From the NCBI RefSeq assembly GCF_028021195.1, contig NZ_CP115668.1, positions 1,860,001-1,924,000 on the forward strand: a stretch of DNA of 64,000 nt, in the 5' to 3' direction. This stretch comes from Cutibacterium equinum. Its GTDB lineage: Bacteria; Actinomycetota; Actinomycetes; Propionibacteriales; Propionibacteriaceae. The position numbers and the translations under genes were made by a program. The notes under the pieces are model-generated. The model saw nothing but the letters and a program-made list of their open reading frames with translations. It was not told the origin of the DNA and made no database searches. Positions 20,968-34,689 of the stretch are shown piece after piece (the stretch's first letter is position 1; each line of letters opens with the position of its first letter).

Positions 20968-22671
20968 TCAGACACCCGTATGTGGCAAGGCGCTCGCCTT
21001 CACCGCCGGGGCCTGCGATGACGTCACCGAAGGCACATCTGCACCTTGGGTCGGAGTCGGCTGGACGGCACCCTCACCGGCCCCTTCGGAAGCCTGGCTC
21101 GTCGGCACCACCGAGGGAGCCTGACTCGGCACCACAGAGGGCTGATCGGTCGGACCTGCAGCCGGGCTGGAGGGAACCGGGCTCGACGGAACCACAGACG
21201 CAGCCGGGCTGGACGGAACCGCAGACGGCTGATCGGTCGGACCTGCAGCCGGGCTCGACGGGGCCTCGGACGGAACCGGGTTCGTCGGGGCCACCACAGG
21301 CTGATCGTCCTGCTTGTCACCCACGACCCACGTGTACGTCGCCGGCTCGGAGACAACGGCCTTGCCGTCAGTGGCCTTGACCGGGACTCCCTTGAGACGG
21401 ACCTTCATGGTGTAGGTACCCGGCTTCTCGAACAACCAGTTGGTGTGGACGTGCCCCAGCTTCTTCTGCGAGATGGTCTCCCCCGATGCCAGCACCCAGG
21501 ACCCGGAGACCAACGGGGAGTGCAGCTTACCGATTCCCTGCTGGTACAGGTAGACCTTTCCCGGCCCCGTCACGTCGACAAACTCGAGATCGACAGCCTC
21601 GAAATCAGGAGCAACCCCAAAGGTGTCCCATCCAGGAAACAGCATCTCCTGCTGATGCTCACCATTTTGAGCCAGAACATATCCCTCGGGAGCAAAGCGA
21701 TCATGCATGGTTTCAGGCAGCTTACGGAAGGCGTTCTCGCCGATCTTCAGCGTCACCGCCTCGGGTGCCCGATAGACAGCGTCGCCATCGCGGTCGTCCT
21801 TGATGGCCATCGACAGCATCCCGTCATGGGCCAGACCGGCGAACACGTCCAGGTGACCGTGATCGATCTCGATCTTGGTGGTGTCAATGGTGGGGCCTGC
21901 GGTCTCAGTGGGCTCGGGGGTCGGAACCGCCGAAGGAGTATCCGTCGGCGTCGGAGTGGCTGAAGGGGTGACGGTTGGCGTCGGGTCCGCCGTGTCCGCA
22001 GGACGAGTGTCATCGTCAGACTTGAGGATGTCCCACGACAGCGTGAAGGGCTGCGACGAAACCTCCGTGCCGTCGGTCTTGGTGCCCACGGCAACCCCAC
22101 TCATCGTGTACTTGCCGGCGCGAGTGAACAACCAGTGTGCATGCTGGTGGCCCTTGATCGGCAATGACGCACCCTTGACCAACTCATAGGTGCCGTCGGC
22201 AAGCCAGGCGCCAAGGGGGCCGTCGTCGTCACCCTCAGGAGAATTACCGGTGAGCAACATCTTGCCCGGACCAGTAACCGTAGTGAAATCGACGCGCAGG
22301 GCATCAAAACCATTCTTGGCGAAACGCGGAGCGTTCCAGCCAGGTTCAAACCATATGTCGGCGTCCTCACTGCCGGTGTAATACCCCTCAAGAGGTGACT
22401 CACTCACGCCCTTGAGCTCGTACTTTCCGTACGTATCCGGCTGAATCTGAAACTCGACATCATTCGGGTCGTACTTCTGCGAACGGAGCCCATTCTCAAC
22501 CTGGACGACGGGAACGCCAGTGTCGGTGTCGATGAAGAAAGCGTCTGTGTGGTCCTCGCGTAAGACCACCTTCGCGTCTGCTGCCCATGACATCGGTGCA
22601 AACACCGAGGCAAGTAGGGTCATGAGCACGGCCAGCGCCACCGGCCTCACGTGGTTCTTCTTCGTCTGCAT
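20968..22671 (-). CDS. Choice-of-anchor M surface protein ending in LPHTGV
   Basis: 567 residues. Signal peptide to about residue 31 (SWA-AD). Two repeats of the actinobacterial surface-anchored domain (TIGR03769 / choice-of-anchor M type) lie at about 35-215 and 265-440. Each has the FEPGWN or LFPGWDT motif, a VTGPGK motif and a terminal GHQHAHWLF or LGHVHTNWLF motif. A Pro/Thr linker separates them, and a Pro/Ser/Val-rich stalk leads to SALPHTGV at 560-567. There is no membrane helix. Related domains are often encoded near Mn/Zn ABC transporters, and the paired His residues could bind metal or haem, but that is inference. Confidence 0.87.
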   Translation of the reverse strand: MQTKKNHVRPVALAVLMTLLASVFAPMSWAADAKVVLREDHTDAFFIDTDTGVPVVQVENGLRSQKYDPNDVEFQIQPDTYGKYELKGVSESPLEGYYTGSEDADIWFEPGWNAPRFAKNGFDALRVDFTTVTGPGKMLLTGNSPEGDDDGPLGAWLADGTYELVKGASLPIKGHQHAHWLFTRAGKYTMSGVAVGTKTDGTEVSSQPFTLSWDILKSDDDTRPADTADPTPTVTPSATPTPTDTPSAVPTPEPTETAGPTIDTTKIEIDHGHLDVFAGLAHDGMLSMAIKDDRDGDAVYRAPEAVTLKIGENAFRKLPETMHDRFAPEGYVLAQNGEHQQEMLFPGWDTFGVAPDFEAVDLEFVDVTGPGKVYLYQQGIGKLHSPLVSGSWVLASGETISQKKLGHVHTNWLFEKPGTYTMKVRLKGVPVKATDGKAVVSEPATYTWVVGDKQDDQPVVAPTNPVPSEAPSSPAAGPTDQPSAVPSSPAASVVPSSPVPSSPAAGPTDQPSVVPSQAPSVVPTSQASEGAGEGAVQPTPTQGADVPSVTSSQAPAVKASALPHTGV

Positions 22672-22862
22672 ATCACTTCTTTCCTACGAGACGGACGGCT
22701 CGATTCGAAGGTGGCTCATGGTGTCCCTGTGCACATCCTCGACGGGTGAACCGAAACCATGCTACATGATATTGCGCATCATTCGCAGTAAGGCCACTGG
22801 GGTACTCCTCCGAGGTTCGCGGCACCAGGACAAGCCGAAAACGGATCCCCCAACCCACGCAA

Positions 22863-22898
22863 AAAGCCTCTCCTCCCCACGCGGGGAGGAGAGGCTTT
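22863..22898 (-). terminator. rpoC terminator
   Basis: AAAGCCTCTCCTCCCC and its exact complement form a 16-bp stem with a 4-nt loop, about 18 bp after the rpoC stop, followed by further T residues on the minus strand. It is one of the strongest intrinsic terminators in the window. Confidence 0.92.
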
Positions 22899-22916
22899 CG
22901 CAGCCACGGACCGGAC

Positions 22917-26798
<3,882 letters not shown>

Positions 26799-26967
26799 GA
26801 TTGTTCTCTTTCCCCCACATGGGTGGGCGGTACCCCCTCCTCGTCAGGGAGGGGTTCCAGTCGGGGTGTCTGTGTGGGTCGGGTTGTCCGGGCCCGTCCC
26901 CACCCCCGTCAAACGGACTGTGTTCAGGGGGCCGGGGCAACAGCGTCGCCCCGGCATGATGGGCAGG

Positions 26968-29900
26968 TCAGTCGGCCATGGCGTTGTCGACGCCGGGACG
27001 ACGCCCGATGTCGATACCCAGACCGGACTGGGAGTCCTCCTCGGAGGTGCGCAGGTCGATCTCCTGGCCTTCCGAGTTGAGCACCTCCACATTCAGGCAG
27101 AGAGACTTCATCTCCTTGACGAGCACCTTGAAGGACTCAGGGATGCCCGGCTCCGGGATGTTCTCGCCCTTGACGATCGCCTCGTAGACCTTGACACGGC
27201 CCGGAACGTCATCGGACTTGATGGTGAGCAGCTCCTGCAGCGCCCAGGCGGCGCCGTAGGCCTCCATGGCCCACACCTCCATCTCACCGAACCGCTGACC
27301 ACCGAACTGAGCCTTACCTCCGAGGGGCTGCTGGGTGATCATCGAGTACGGACCAGTGGAACGGGCGTGGATCTTGTCGTCAACCAAGTGGTGCAGCTTG
27401 AGCATGTACATGTAGCCCACACCCACCTTGGACGGGAAGGGCTCACCGGTACGGCCGTCGAAGAGGGTGGCCTTGCCGTCAGAGTCAACGAGCATGTCCC
27501 CGTCGCGGGTCGGGTGACCGTACTGCAGCAGTCCGGTGATCTCCTCCTCGGTGGCACCGTCGAAGACCGGGGTGGCCAGACGGGACTCCTCGGGAACGTC
27601 GATGAGACCGACCTCGCGCAGACGCTCAGCCCAATCGCCCTCGGCCTGGGTGATGTCCCAACCGGAGTGGGCGATCCAGCCCAAGTGCATCTCGAGGACC
27701 TGACCGACATTCATTCGAGAAGGCACACCCAGCGGGTTGAGGATGATGTCAACCGGGGTGCCGTCCGGCAGGAACGGCATGTCCTCCACAGGCAGGATCT
27801 TCGAGATGACGCCCTTGTTACCGTGGCGTCCGGCGAGCTTGTCACCGATCGAGATCTTGCGCTTCTGAGCGACGTAGACGCGAACCATCTGGTTGACGCC
27901 GGGGGCCAGCTCGTCACCGTTCTCGGCGTCGAAGACGCGCACGCCGATGACGGTGCCCTCCTCGCCGTGGGGAACCTTGAGGGAGGTGTCACGGACCTCG
28001 CGGGCCTTCTCACCGAAGATGGCGCGCAGCAGACGCTCCTCAGGGGTCAGCTCGGTCTCACCCTTCGGGGTGACCTTGCCGACGAGAATGTCGCCAGTGC
28101 CGACCTGGGCGCCAATGCGCACGATGCCGTTCTCGTCCAGGTTGGACAGCATGTCCTCGGAGACGTTCGGGATGTCCCGGGTGATCTCCTCAGCGCCCAG
28201 TTTGGTGTCACGGGCGTCGACCTCGTGCTCCTCGATGTGGATCGAGGTGAGGACGTCGTCGGAGACGATGCGCTGGGACAAGATGATGGCGTCCTCATAG
28301 TTGAGGCCCTGCCACGGCATGAAGGCAGCCAGCATGTTGCGACCAAGGGCGAGCTCTCCCTTGTCGGTCGATGGGCCGTCAGCCAGCGGGGTACCCACCT
28401 CGACGCGCTGGCCCACCGTGACCAACGGGCGCTGGTTGATGCAGGTACCAGCGTTGGAACGGCGGAACTTCTCCAGCTTGTAGGTCTGGTAGGTGCCGTC
28501 ATCACAGGCGATGTCGATGAGGTCAGCGCTCACCGACAACACCGAACCGGCCTTCTCGGCGAGGGTGACGTCACCGACGTCAACCGCACAGCGGTACTCC
28601 ATACCAGTTCCGACGAACGGGGCCTCGGTACGCACCAGCGGCACGGCCTGACGCTGCATGTTGGCACCCATGAGGGCTCGCGAAGCATCGTCGTGCTCGA
28701 GGAAGGGGATGAGGGCCGACGCCACCGACACCATCTGGCGCGGGGAGACGTCCATGTAGTCAACCTCGGAGTTCGGGACCTCGTCGGCCTCGCCGTGACG
28801 CTGACGCACCAGAACACGGTCGTTGACGAAGCGGCCCTCGTCATCGAGCTTGGCATTGGCCTGGGCGATGACGTGACGATCCTCCTCGTCAGCGGTCAGG
28901 TAGACAACCTGGTCGGTGACCTGGCCGTCGACGACCTTGCGGTACGGGGTCTCGATGAAACCGAAGGCGTTGACGCGGGCGAAGGAGGCCAGCGAACCGA
29001 TCAGACCGATGTTCGGACCCTCAGGGGTCTCGATCGGGCACATACGGCCATAGTGAGACGGGTGGACGTCTCGGACCTCCATGCCGGCCCGGTCACGGGA
29101 CAGACCGCCGGGGCCCAGGGCCGACAGACGACGCTTGTGGGTCATCTCGGCCAGCGGGTTGTTCTGGTCCATGAACTGCGACAACTGGGAGGTTCCGAAG
29201 AACTCCTTGATCGCAGCCGTCACCGGACGGATGTTGATGAGGGTCTGCGGGGTGATGGCCTCGATGTCCTGGGTGGTCATGCGGTCACGCACGACGCGCT
29301 CCATACGGCCAAGACCGGTACGCAACTGGTTCTGGATGAGCTCACCGACGGTACGCAGGCGACGGTTGCCGAAGTGGTCGATGTCGTCAGCCTCGACGAC
29401 GACATCCTCACGACCCTCGCGAGGAAGCGTCTCGGTGCCCTCGTGCAGAGCACACACGTAGTGGATCGCAGCGACAATGTCGTCGATCGTCAGCACCTGC
29501 TGGTCGAACGGCAGCGACAGGCCCAGCTTCTTGTTGATCTTGTAACGACCAACCTTGGCCAGGTCGTAACGCTTCGGGTTGAAGTAGTAATTCTCCAGCA
29601 GCTGCTGGGCGGCGTCACGCGACGGCGGCTCGCCTGGACGCAGCTTCTTGTAGATGTCGAGGAGGGCCTGATCCTGGGTCTCGACGCCGTGATCCTTCTC
29701 AAGGGTCTGACGGATCGACTCGTGGTCGCCGAACTCCTCGAGGATACGGTCGGCGGTCCAGCCGAGCGCCTTGAGGAAGACGGTGACGTTCTGCTTGCGC
29801 TTGCGGTCCAGACGCACGCCCACGGTGTCGCGCTTGTCGATCTCGAACTCAAGCCAGGCGCCACGAGACGGGATCACCTTGCAGGTGAAGATGTCCTTGT

Positions 29901-30447
29901 CGGAGGTCTTGTCGGCAGTCTTCTCGAAGTAGACACCGGGAGAACGCACCAACTGGGAGACGACGACACGCTCGGTGCCGTTGATGATGAAGGTGCCCTT
30001 GGAGGTCATGAGCGGGAAGTCACCGATGAAGACCGTCTGGGACTTGATCTCCTCGGTCTCATTGTTCATGAACTCCGCGGTCACGAACAGCGGAGCCGCG
30101 TAGGTGGTGTCACGATCCTTGCACTCGTCAACGGTGTGCTTCGGATCCTCGAAACGGTGGTCCCGGAAAGACAGGGACATCGTCTCGGAGTAGTCCTCGA
30201 TCGGGGAGATCTCCTCGAAGATCTCCTCGAGGCCGGACTTGGTGTTGATGTCGGTGCGCCCCTCTGCGAGGGCGGCGTCCACATGGGACTGCCATATCTC
30301 ATTGCCGACGAGCCAGTTGAACGACTCAACCTGCAGGTCGAGAAGGTTGGGAACCTCCAACGGTTCGTGAATCTTGGCAAATGAGATTCGTCCCGACTGG
30401 GGCGAAATGGCGTTGGTGTTCTTCGACGCAGTGCGCGTGGCGGCCAA
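26968..30447 (-). CDS. rpoB: DNA-directed RNA polymerase subunit beta
   Basis: 1159 residues from a TTG at 30447 ([13 protein letters not shown]); GGAAGGA lies 7 nt upstream. A longer frame reaching further upstream has no support and would run into the promoter. Conserved: [20 protein letters not shown] followed by LSALGPGG, which is the rifampicin-resistance region with wild-type residues; and [19 protein letters not shown]. With rpoC it forms the catalytic core. Its own promoter lies at 30556-30584. Confidence 0.98.
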   Translation of the reverse strand: MAATRTASKNTNAISPQSGRISFAKIHEPLEVPNLLDLQVESFNWLVGNEIWQSHVDAALAEGRTDINTKSGLEEIFEEISPIEDYSETMSLSFRDHRFEDPKHTVDECKDRDTTYAAPLFVTAEFMNNETEEIKSQTVFIGDFPLMTSKGTFIINGTERVVVSQLVRSPGVYFEKTADKTSDKDIFTCKVIPSRGAWLEFEIDKRDTVGVRLDRKRKQNVTVFLKALGWTADRILEEFGDHESIRQTLEKDHGVETQDQALLDIYKKLRPGEPPSRDAAQQLLENYYFNPKRYDLAKVGRYKINKKLGLSLPFDQQVLTIDDIVAAIHYVCALHEGTETLPREGREDVVVEADDIDHFGNRRLRTVGELIQNQLRTGLGRMERVVRDRMTTQDIEAITPQTLINIRPVTAAIKEFFGTSQLSQFMDQNNPLAEMTHKRRLSALGPGGLSRDRAGMEVRDVHPSHYGRMCPIETPEGPNIGLIGSLASFARVNAFGFIETPYRKVVDGQVTDQVVYLTADEEDRHVIAQANAKLDDEGRFVNDRVLVRQRHGEADEVPNSEVDYMDVSPRQMVSVASALIPFLEHDDASRALMGANMQRQAVPLVRTEAPFVGTGMEYRCAVDVGDVTLAEKAGSVLSVSADLIDIACDDGTYQTYKLEKFRRSNAGTCINQRPLVTVGQRVEVGTPLADGPSTDKGELALGRNMLAAFMPWQGLNYEDAIILSQRIVSDDVLTSIHIEEHEVDARDTKLGAEEITRDIPNVSEDMLSNLDENGIVRIGAQVGTGDILVGKVTPKGETELTPEERLLRAIFGEKAREVRDTSLKVPHGEEGTVIGVRVFDAENGDELAPGVNQMVRVYVAQKRKISIGDKLAGRHGNKGVISKILPVEDMPFLPDGTPVDIILNPLGVPSRMNVGQVLEMHLGWIAHSGWDITQAEGDWAERLREVGLIDVPEESRLATPVFDGATEEEITGLLQYGHPTRDGDMLVDSDGKATLFDGRTGEPFPSKVGVGYMYMLKLHHLVDDKIHARSTGPYSMITQQPLGGKAQFGGQRFGEMEVWAMEAYGAAWALQELLTIKSDDVPGRVKVYEAIVKGENIPEPGIPESFKVLVKEMKSLCLNVEVLNSEGQEIDLRTSEEDSQSGLGIDIGRRPGVDNAMAD

Positions 30448-30555
30448 TGTGCGGTCCTTCCGAGAACTCCTACAACCGACCCGTCGGCCGGTCTGGGGGC
30501 ATGACGAACCGCCCACGTCAAGCATGGGCGATCGCTGGCTATGGTGCAAGGAATG

Positions 30556-30584
30556 AGTCTACGACATTATCACAGACAATGCAA
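30556..30584 (-). promoter_or_regulatory. Probable rpoB promoter
   Basis: On the minus strand TTGCAT (30584-30579), 17 bp, then TAGACT (30561-30556), matching the actinobacterial TANNNT pattern. Start of transcription would be about 100 nt before the rpoB TTG. An overlapping GATAAT could serve as an alternative -10. Confidence 0.55.
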
Positions 30585-30625
30585 GCGCACTCAGGGCGAC
30601 CCAGCCGTCGGGGAAAGACGAGGGC

Positions 30626-31810
30626 TCACCCGACGAGTTCTCGCCACAGCCCGAGGAGCAACGGATCGACCGGTTTTCCGGCGAAGGGGTGGTACCACCC
30701 TTCGACCACATGACCAGCCAAACAGTTCTTCCCGACCTGGCGGGGTGTGTCGTCGCCGGGAGCCCACCACAGGGTCGTTGTCATCGGTGCGCCCCCTCGT
30801 TCACGGCGTACCACGACGGCACTGTGATACTCCTGTGCCCCGTCAGCCGGGCGATGTGCCGGCAGCAATGGTCCGTGGTCGATGATGACGAGGTGGTCAC
30901 CCTCCGCACTGAGATGATGCAAGGAGCGATGAGGACGAGCCGTACTCCCCCACCCAGCAAGGATCTCGGCGTCAGTGACGATGAGAGTCGCACCGGGGTC
31001 CAGTTGTGCCCGGCCCTCAGCGGTGGACCTGGCGGTGAGCAGTGCGCAGGTTGGTAGCGCCGGGGCACGAAGGCGACGCAACTGGCCGTTGACGATCTCA
31101 GCCACCGGATCACCGGCCACTTCCCCACACAAGATCGTGGCCCCAGACACGTCCTCGGTGACGAAGGTGGGATGGCCGGGGTGGGTCCGACCCAACGTCA
31201 CGCCATTCCAACCCTCCGGTAGGCCAACGCCCTCGGGAACGCAGTCGACGGCCTCCAGATCAGCGGGGTCCTGCCACCAGTCATCACAGATGCCAGCACA
31301 TTCGCGCATGACGACACTGCCGCCTCGACGACCGACGACCAGCAGGTATTCTGCCTGGGCCCCTTGCGGAACCGGGATCGGTAGATGGGCACCGGCCCAC
31401 TCAGGATCCTCGGGAAGGGTGACCGCATCCTGGTTCTCGGGCAGATCCTCGAAGGACTCCTGGCACCACTGGGTCGGCACGGCACGGATGAGGGCTGCCA
31501 GTATCTCCGCGAGCTCCCCCTCGGGTTCGACGACCAGCCACGGCAGGGCGGGGCATCCGGACGGTAAGACCCGCACACCAGACTTGTCCCACACCACGAG
31601 GATCGGCCCTTCCCCGCCCAGCAGGACTCCTCCACACCCTAGATTTCCGTCGCTGGACCGCCAGTCGTCAAGCAGACCGAGGACGACAAGATCTCGGCCA
31701 GCAGCAGTGACCACCCCAATGGGATCAGCCCCACAGACGCCAGACCCGCGCAGCCAGTCAACCTCAGGGCCACCAGCCCAAGGCCATTGCTCAATCCTTG
31801 TCCCGGTCAT
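30626..31810 (-). CDS. Hypothetical protein between rplL and rpoB
   Basis: 394 residues from ATG 31810 (MTGTRIEQWPWAGG), with GGGGTGA a few bases upstream; a TTG five codons earlier is less likely. No signal peptide, no membrane segment and no motif I recognise. It is rich in Trp, Gly, Pro and Cys for a cytoplasmic protein, with phrases such as LVVLGLLDDWRSSDGN, GATLIVTDAEILAGWG and HVVEGWYHPFAGKPVD. The frame is uninterrupted and its codon use matches its neighbours, so it is very likely a real gene. It lies in the gap between rplL and the rpoB promoter and is monocistronic. Confidence 0.75.
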   Translation of the reverse strand: MTGTRIEQWPWAGGPEVDWLRGSGVCGADPIGVVTAAGRDLVVLGLLDDWRSSDGNLGCGGVLLGGEGPILVVWDKSGVRVLPSGCPALPWLVVEPEGELAEILAALIRAVPTQWCQESFEDLPENQDAVTLPEDPEWAGAHLPIPVPQGAQAEYLLVVGRRGGSVVMRECAGICDDWWQDPADLEAVDCVPEGVGLPEGWNGVTLGRTHPGHPTFVTEDVSGATILCGEVAGDPVAEIVNGQLRRLRAPALPTCALLTARSTAEGRAQLDPGATLIVTDAEILAGWGSTARPHRSLHHLSAEGDHLVIIDHGPLLPAHRPADGAQEYHSAVVVRRERGGAPMTTTLWWAPGDDTPRQVGKNCLAGHVVEGWYHPFAGKPVDPLLLGLWRELVG

Positions 31811-31982
31811 GACGTCACCCCGCAATCGCGATCATTTTCCCGCATCGTGGAATACCGCTTGTGGTGGCAGACACCGCGACATCCAACTAACCATGCGCAT
31901 CACCGAAGCGCCCTGAGCCGGAGCATCGGTCAGCTTGTCGGGAATACATCCCATCTCGGTTAGGGAGGAGACTAAAATACAA

Positions 31983-32011
31983 TTGCGCCGCCCCACAAGG
32001 GGGCGGCGCAA
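31983..32011 (-). terminator. rplJL terminator
   Basis: TTGCGCCGCCCC and GGGGCGGCGCAA form a perfect 12-bp stem with a 5-nt loop 38 bp after the rplL stop, followed on the minus strand by TTGTATTTTAG. Confidence 0.88.
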
Positions 32012-32049
32012 AGTTTTTTCAGTCGCCACTTCGGGCGACCCTCACCAGG

Positions 32050-32445
32050 TCACTTGAGGGTGACGGTGGCACCGGCAGCCTCGAGAGCCTCCTTGGCCTT
32101 CTCGGCGTCCTCCTTCTTGGCCTTCTCGAGGACGGGCTTCGGAGCGCCCTCGACGAGGTCCTTGGCATCCTTCAGGCCCAGGCTGGTGAGGCCACGGACC
32201 TCCTTGATGACCTGGATCTTCTTGTCGCCGGCCGACTCGAGGATGACGTCGAACTCGTCCTTCTCGTCCGCAGCGGCAGCGGCCTCGCCACCGGCAGCCG
32301 GGGCACCGGCAGCAGCGGCGACAGCCACCGGGGCGGCGGCGGAGACGTCGAAGGTCTCCTCGAACTGCTTCACGAACTCGGAGAGCTCGATGAGGGTCAT
32401 CTCCTTGAAAGCGTCAAGGAGCTCTTCGTTGCTGAGCTTCGCCAT
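32050..32445 (-). CDS. rplL: 50S ribosomal protein L7/L12
   Basis: 131 residues from ATG 32445 ([20 protein letters not shown]), with GAAAGGA 8 nt upstream; longer in-frame starts run into rplJ and are rejected. N-terminal dimerisation helices, an Ala/Gly/Pro hinge, and the C-terminal domain that recruits elongation factors ([20 protein letters not shown]). It forms the ribosomal stalk with L10 and follows rplJ by 13 bp. Confidence 0.99.
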   Translation of the reverse strand: MAKLSNEELLDAFKEMTLIELSEFVKQFEETFDVSAAAPVAVAAAAGAPAAGGEAAAAADEKDEFDVILESAGDKKIQVIKEVRGLTSLGLKDAKDLVEGAPKPVLEKAKKEDAEKAKEALEAAGATVTLK

Positions 32446-32458
32446 GATGGGCGTCCTT

Positions 32459-33073
32459 TCACTCGTTGGTGTTGTCCTGGGCGGCGGACGCCTCAGGGGT
32501 CTCGGTTGTCTTGGGCTCCTGGTCGGAAGCCTCTCCGGCTCCACCGATCACCGACGGATCGGCGGCAGCCTTCTCCTGCAGGGCGCCAAGGCCGCGAGCA
32601 GCCTTGGACGGCAGGGCATTGAAGACCACAGCGGCCTTCGTGAGATTGGCCTTGAGGCCACCGGCGAGCTTGGCGAGGAGGACCTCACGGGACTCGAGAT
32701 CGGCAAGCTTCTTGACCTGGTCGGCGTCGAGGACGTTGCCGTCCATCACGCCGCCCTTGATGACCAGGAGCGGGTTGTCCTTTGCGAAGTCCTTCAAACC
32801 CTTGGCCACGGAGGCCACGTCACCGTTGATGAAGGCGAGGGCGGTGGGGCCGACGAGCTGCTCGTCAAGTCCCTCGATACCCGCCTCCTTGGCGGCGATG
32901 CGGGTCAGGGTGTTCTTCGCAACGGCATAGGTGGCGTCACTCCCCAGCGAACGGCGCAGATCCTTGAGCGCCGACACGGAGAGACCGCGGTACTCGGTCA
33001 GCACGGTGGCGTCGGCCGAGGAGAACTTCTCCTTCAGCTCGGCGACCGCAGCGACCTTGTCAGGCCTAGCCAT
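32459..33073 (-). CDS. rplJ: 50S ribosomal protein L10
   Basis: 204 residues from ATG 33073 ([20 protein letters not shown]), with GGAAGGAGA upstream. Longer in-frame starts would overlap the leader attenuator and are rejected. L10 is the stalk base and binds L7/L12 dimers through its C-terminal helix. An extra acidic, Thr/Glu-rich tail of about 25 residues makes it longer than most L10 proteins. Expression is probably autoregulated through the leader at 33143-33240. Confidence 0.97.
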   Translation of the reverse strand: MARPDKVAAVAELKEKFSSADATVLTEYRGLSVSALKDLRRSLGSDATYAVAKNTLTRIAAKEAGIEGLDEQLVGPTALAFINGDVASVAKGLKDFAKDNPLLVIKGGVMDGNVLDADQVKKLADLESREVLLAKLAGGLKANLTKAAVVFNALPSKAARGLGALQEKAAADPSVIGGAGEASDQEPKTTETPEASAAQDNTNE

Positions 33074-33142
33074 TGGGTCTCCTTCCCACTTCTCGTACGT
33101 CATGCCAACAGCAGGGCTGCCAGCATCGGAGCCGTAGGGAGG

Positions 33143-33240
33143 ACAAAAGAAAAACCCCGGTGCACAGGCGCACGACGGGGTAGCGAAAGCATCTCGGCGT
33201 TCACCTGCGCGGGCCATCCGTCACTCCGGATGCTTGGCGG
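33143..33240 (-). ncRNA. L10 leader with attenuator hairpin
   Basis: Upstream of rplJ the minus-strand leader contains an imperfect stem-loop region (about 33190-33240, with GTGACGGATGG and GCAGGTGAACG elements of the type bound by L10). It is followed by CCCCG...CGGGG (33180-33155) and a long T-rich run TTTTTCTTTT (33154-33145). A terminator this close before the start codon fits autogenous attenuation by the L10-L12 complex. The full fold was not computed. Confidence 0.65.
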
Positions 33241-33306
33241 GACATCCCGACCAGCGGTCTACGGCAACTTGCACAGCATAACTGACCGAGGGTGCAGAAC
33301 CAAATT

Positions 33307-33337
33307 GGCCCCCGCAGCGCTCAACGCTGCGGGGGCC
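33307..33337 (-). terminator. rplKA terminator
   Basis: GGCCCCCGCAGCG and CGCTGCGGGGGCC form a perfect 13-bp stem with a 5-nt loop, 16 bp after the rplA stop. The tail AATTTGGTT is modestly T-rich. Confidence 0.82.
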
Positions 33338-33353
33338 GTCGTCATTCAGGTGG

Positions 33354-34052
33354 TCACTCAGCGACGCGCTCTGCGGCAGGATCGATCTGCACACCAGGAC
33401 CCATCGTCGAGGAGACGGTCACCTTGCGCAGGTAACGCCCCTTGGCGGAGTTCGGCTTGAGACGCAGGATCTCGTCGAGAGCCGCGTAGTAGTTCTCAGC
33501 CAGCTTCTCCGGCCCGAAGGACGCCTTGCCGATGAGGAAGTGAAGGTTGGCGTAACGATCGGTACGGAACTCGATCTTGCCGCCCTTGATGTCGGAGACA
33601 GCCTTGGCGACGTCCATGGTGACGGTACCGGTCTTGGGGTTCGGCATCAGGCCACGGGGACCGAGGACACGGCCCAGACGGCCAACCTTGCCCATCATGT
33701 CCGGGGTGGCGACCACGGAGTCGAAGTCCAGGTATCCACCCTGAACCTTGGCGATGAGGTCGTCGTCACCGACCTCGTCGGCGCCCGCAGCGCGGGCGGC
33801 CTCGGCCTTCTCACCGGTGGCGAAGACGAGGACCCGTGACGTCTTGCCAGTGCCGTTGGGAAGGTTGACGGTACCGCGAACCATCTGGTCGGCCTTCTTG
33901 GGGTCGACGCCAAGACGGATGGCCACGTCGACGGTCTCGTCGAACTTGGCCGACGCACCGGACGCGACCAGGGCCAAGGCCTCCTCCGGGGAGTAGAGCT
34001 GGTCAGCGTTCACCTTCTCGGCGGCTGCGCGATATGCCTTACTGCGCTTCAT
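33354..34052 (-). CDS. rplA: 50S ribosomal protein L1
   Basis: 232 residues, normal length. L1 forms the mobile stalk next to the E site and in many bacteria represses its own operon. Visible: [38 protein letters not shown], and [15 protein letters not shown], the L1 signature. It follows rplK by 75 bp; AAAGGA lies upstream of its ATG. Confidence 0.99.
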   Translation of the reverse strand: MKRSKAYRAAAEKVNADQLYSPEEALALVASGASAKFDETVDVAIRLGVDPKKADQMVRGTVNLPNGTGKTSRVLVFATGEKAEAARAAGADEVGDDDLIAKVQGGYLDFDSVVATPDMMGKVGRLGRVLGPRGLMPNPKTGTVTMDVAKAVSDIKGGKIEFRTDRYANLHFLIGKASFGPEKLAENYYAALDEILRLKPNSAKGRYLRKVTVSSTMGPGVQIDPAAERVAE

Positions 34053-34127
34053 GTCTGGTTCCTTTCACCAGGTGTGGTGAGGGCAGCGCGTGCCCCTCCA
34101 CAAGAATTGTCTGTGGGGTTGTGAGCC

Positions 34128-34559
34128 TCAGGCCTCGACCTCGACGCCCATGGAGCGGGCGGTGCCGGCCACGATCTTCATGGCGGCCTCGACGTCGTTG
34201 GCATTGAGGTCAGGCATCTTGGTCTGGGCGATCTCGCGGACCTGGTCCTTGGTGATCTTGCCGACCTTGTGCGTGAGCGGGTTCTCGGTGCCCTTCTTGA
34301 TTCCGGCAGCCTTCTTGATGAGCTCGGCGGCCGGCGGGGTCTTGAGGACGAAGCTGAAGGAGCGGTCCTCGTAGATGGTGATCTCGACCGGGACGACGTT
34401 TCCGCGCTGTCCCTCAGTCTGAGCGTTGTAGGCCTTGCAGAACTCCATGATGTTGACACCATGGGGACCAAGAGCGGTACCGACTGGCGGGGCCGGGGTG
34501 GCCTGTCCAGCCTGGAGAGCGACCTTGACGAGAGCCGCTACTTTCTTCTTAGCAGGCAT
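34128..34559 (-). CDS. rplK: 50S ribosomal protein L11
   Basis: 143 residues, normal length. L11 binds the GTPase-associated centre of 23S rRNA and is the site of thiopeptide action and of stringent-response signalling. Visible: [20 protein letters not shown] at the N-terminus and the C-terminal [30 protein letters not shown] lies upstream of ATG. First gene of the rplKA unit. Confidence 0.99.
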   Translation of the reverse strand: MPAKKKVAALVKVALQAGQATPAPPVGTALGPHGVNIMEFCKAYNAQTEGQRGNVVPVEITIYEDRSFSFVLKTPPAAELIKKAAGIKKGTENPLTHKVGKITKDQVREIAQTKMPDLNANDVEAAMKIVAGTARSMGVEVEA

Positions 34560-34643
34560 TGATGGGTCCTTCTTTCAGTGGTGACGGCACCGGTTGATGC
34601 CGTCAATGCGAGTCCGGGCGTGACGAGCGTCCGGACACAGACG

Positions 34644-34674
34644 CACCGGCCAAGTCTAAGCGACTTGGCCGGTG
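34644..34674 (-). terminator. nusG terminator or processing hairpin
   Basis: CACCGGCCAAGTC and GACTTGGCCGGTG form a perfect 13-bp stem with a 5-nt loop, 16 bp after the nusG stop. No T-run follows, so some readthrough into rplK is possible. Confidence 0.65.
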
Positions 34675-34689
34675 GGTCCAAAATCAGGA

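Noticed and set aside
27100-29500. Rifampicin-resistance change in rpoB
   Set aside because: FMDQNN and [11 protein letters not shown] carry the usual wild-type residues.
32050-33217. Longer N-terminal versions of rplL and rplJ
   Set aside because: They would run into the neighbouring gene or the leader attenuator. The internal ATG codons have good ribosome-binding sites and match the families.
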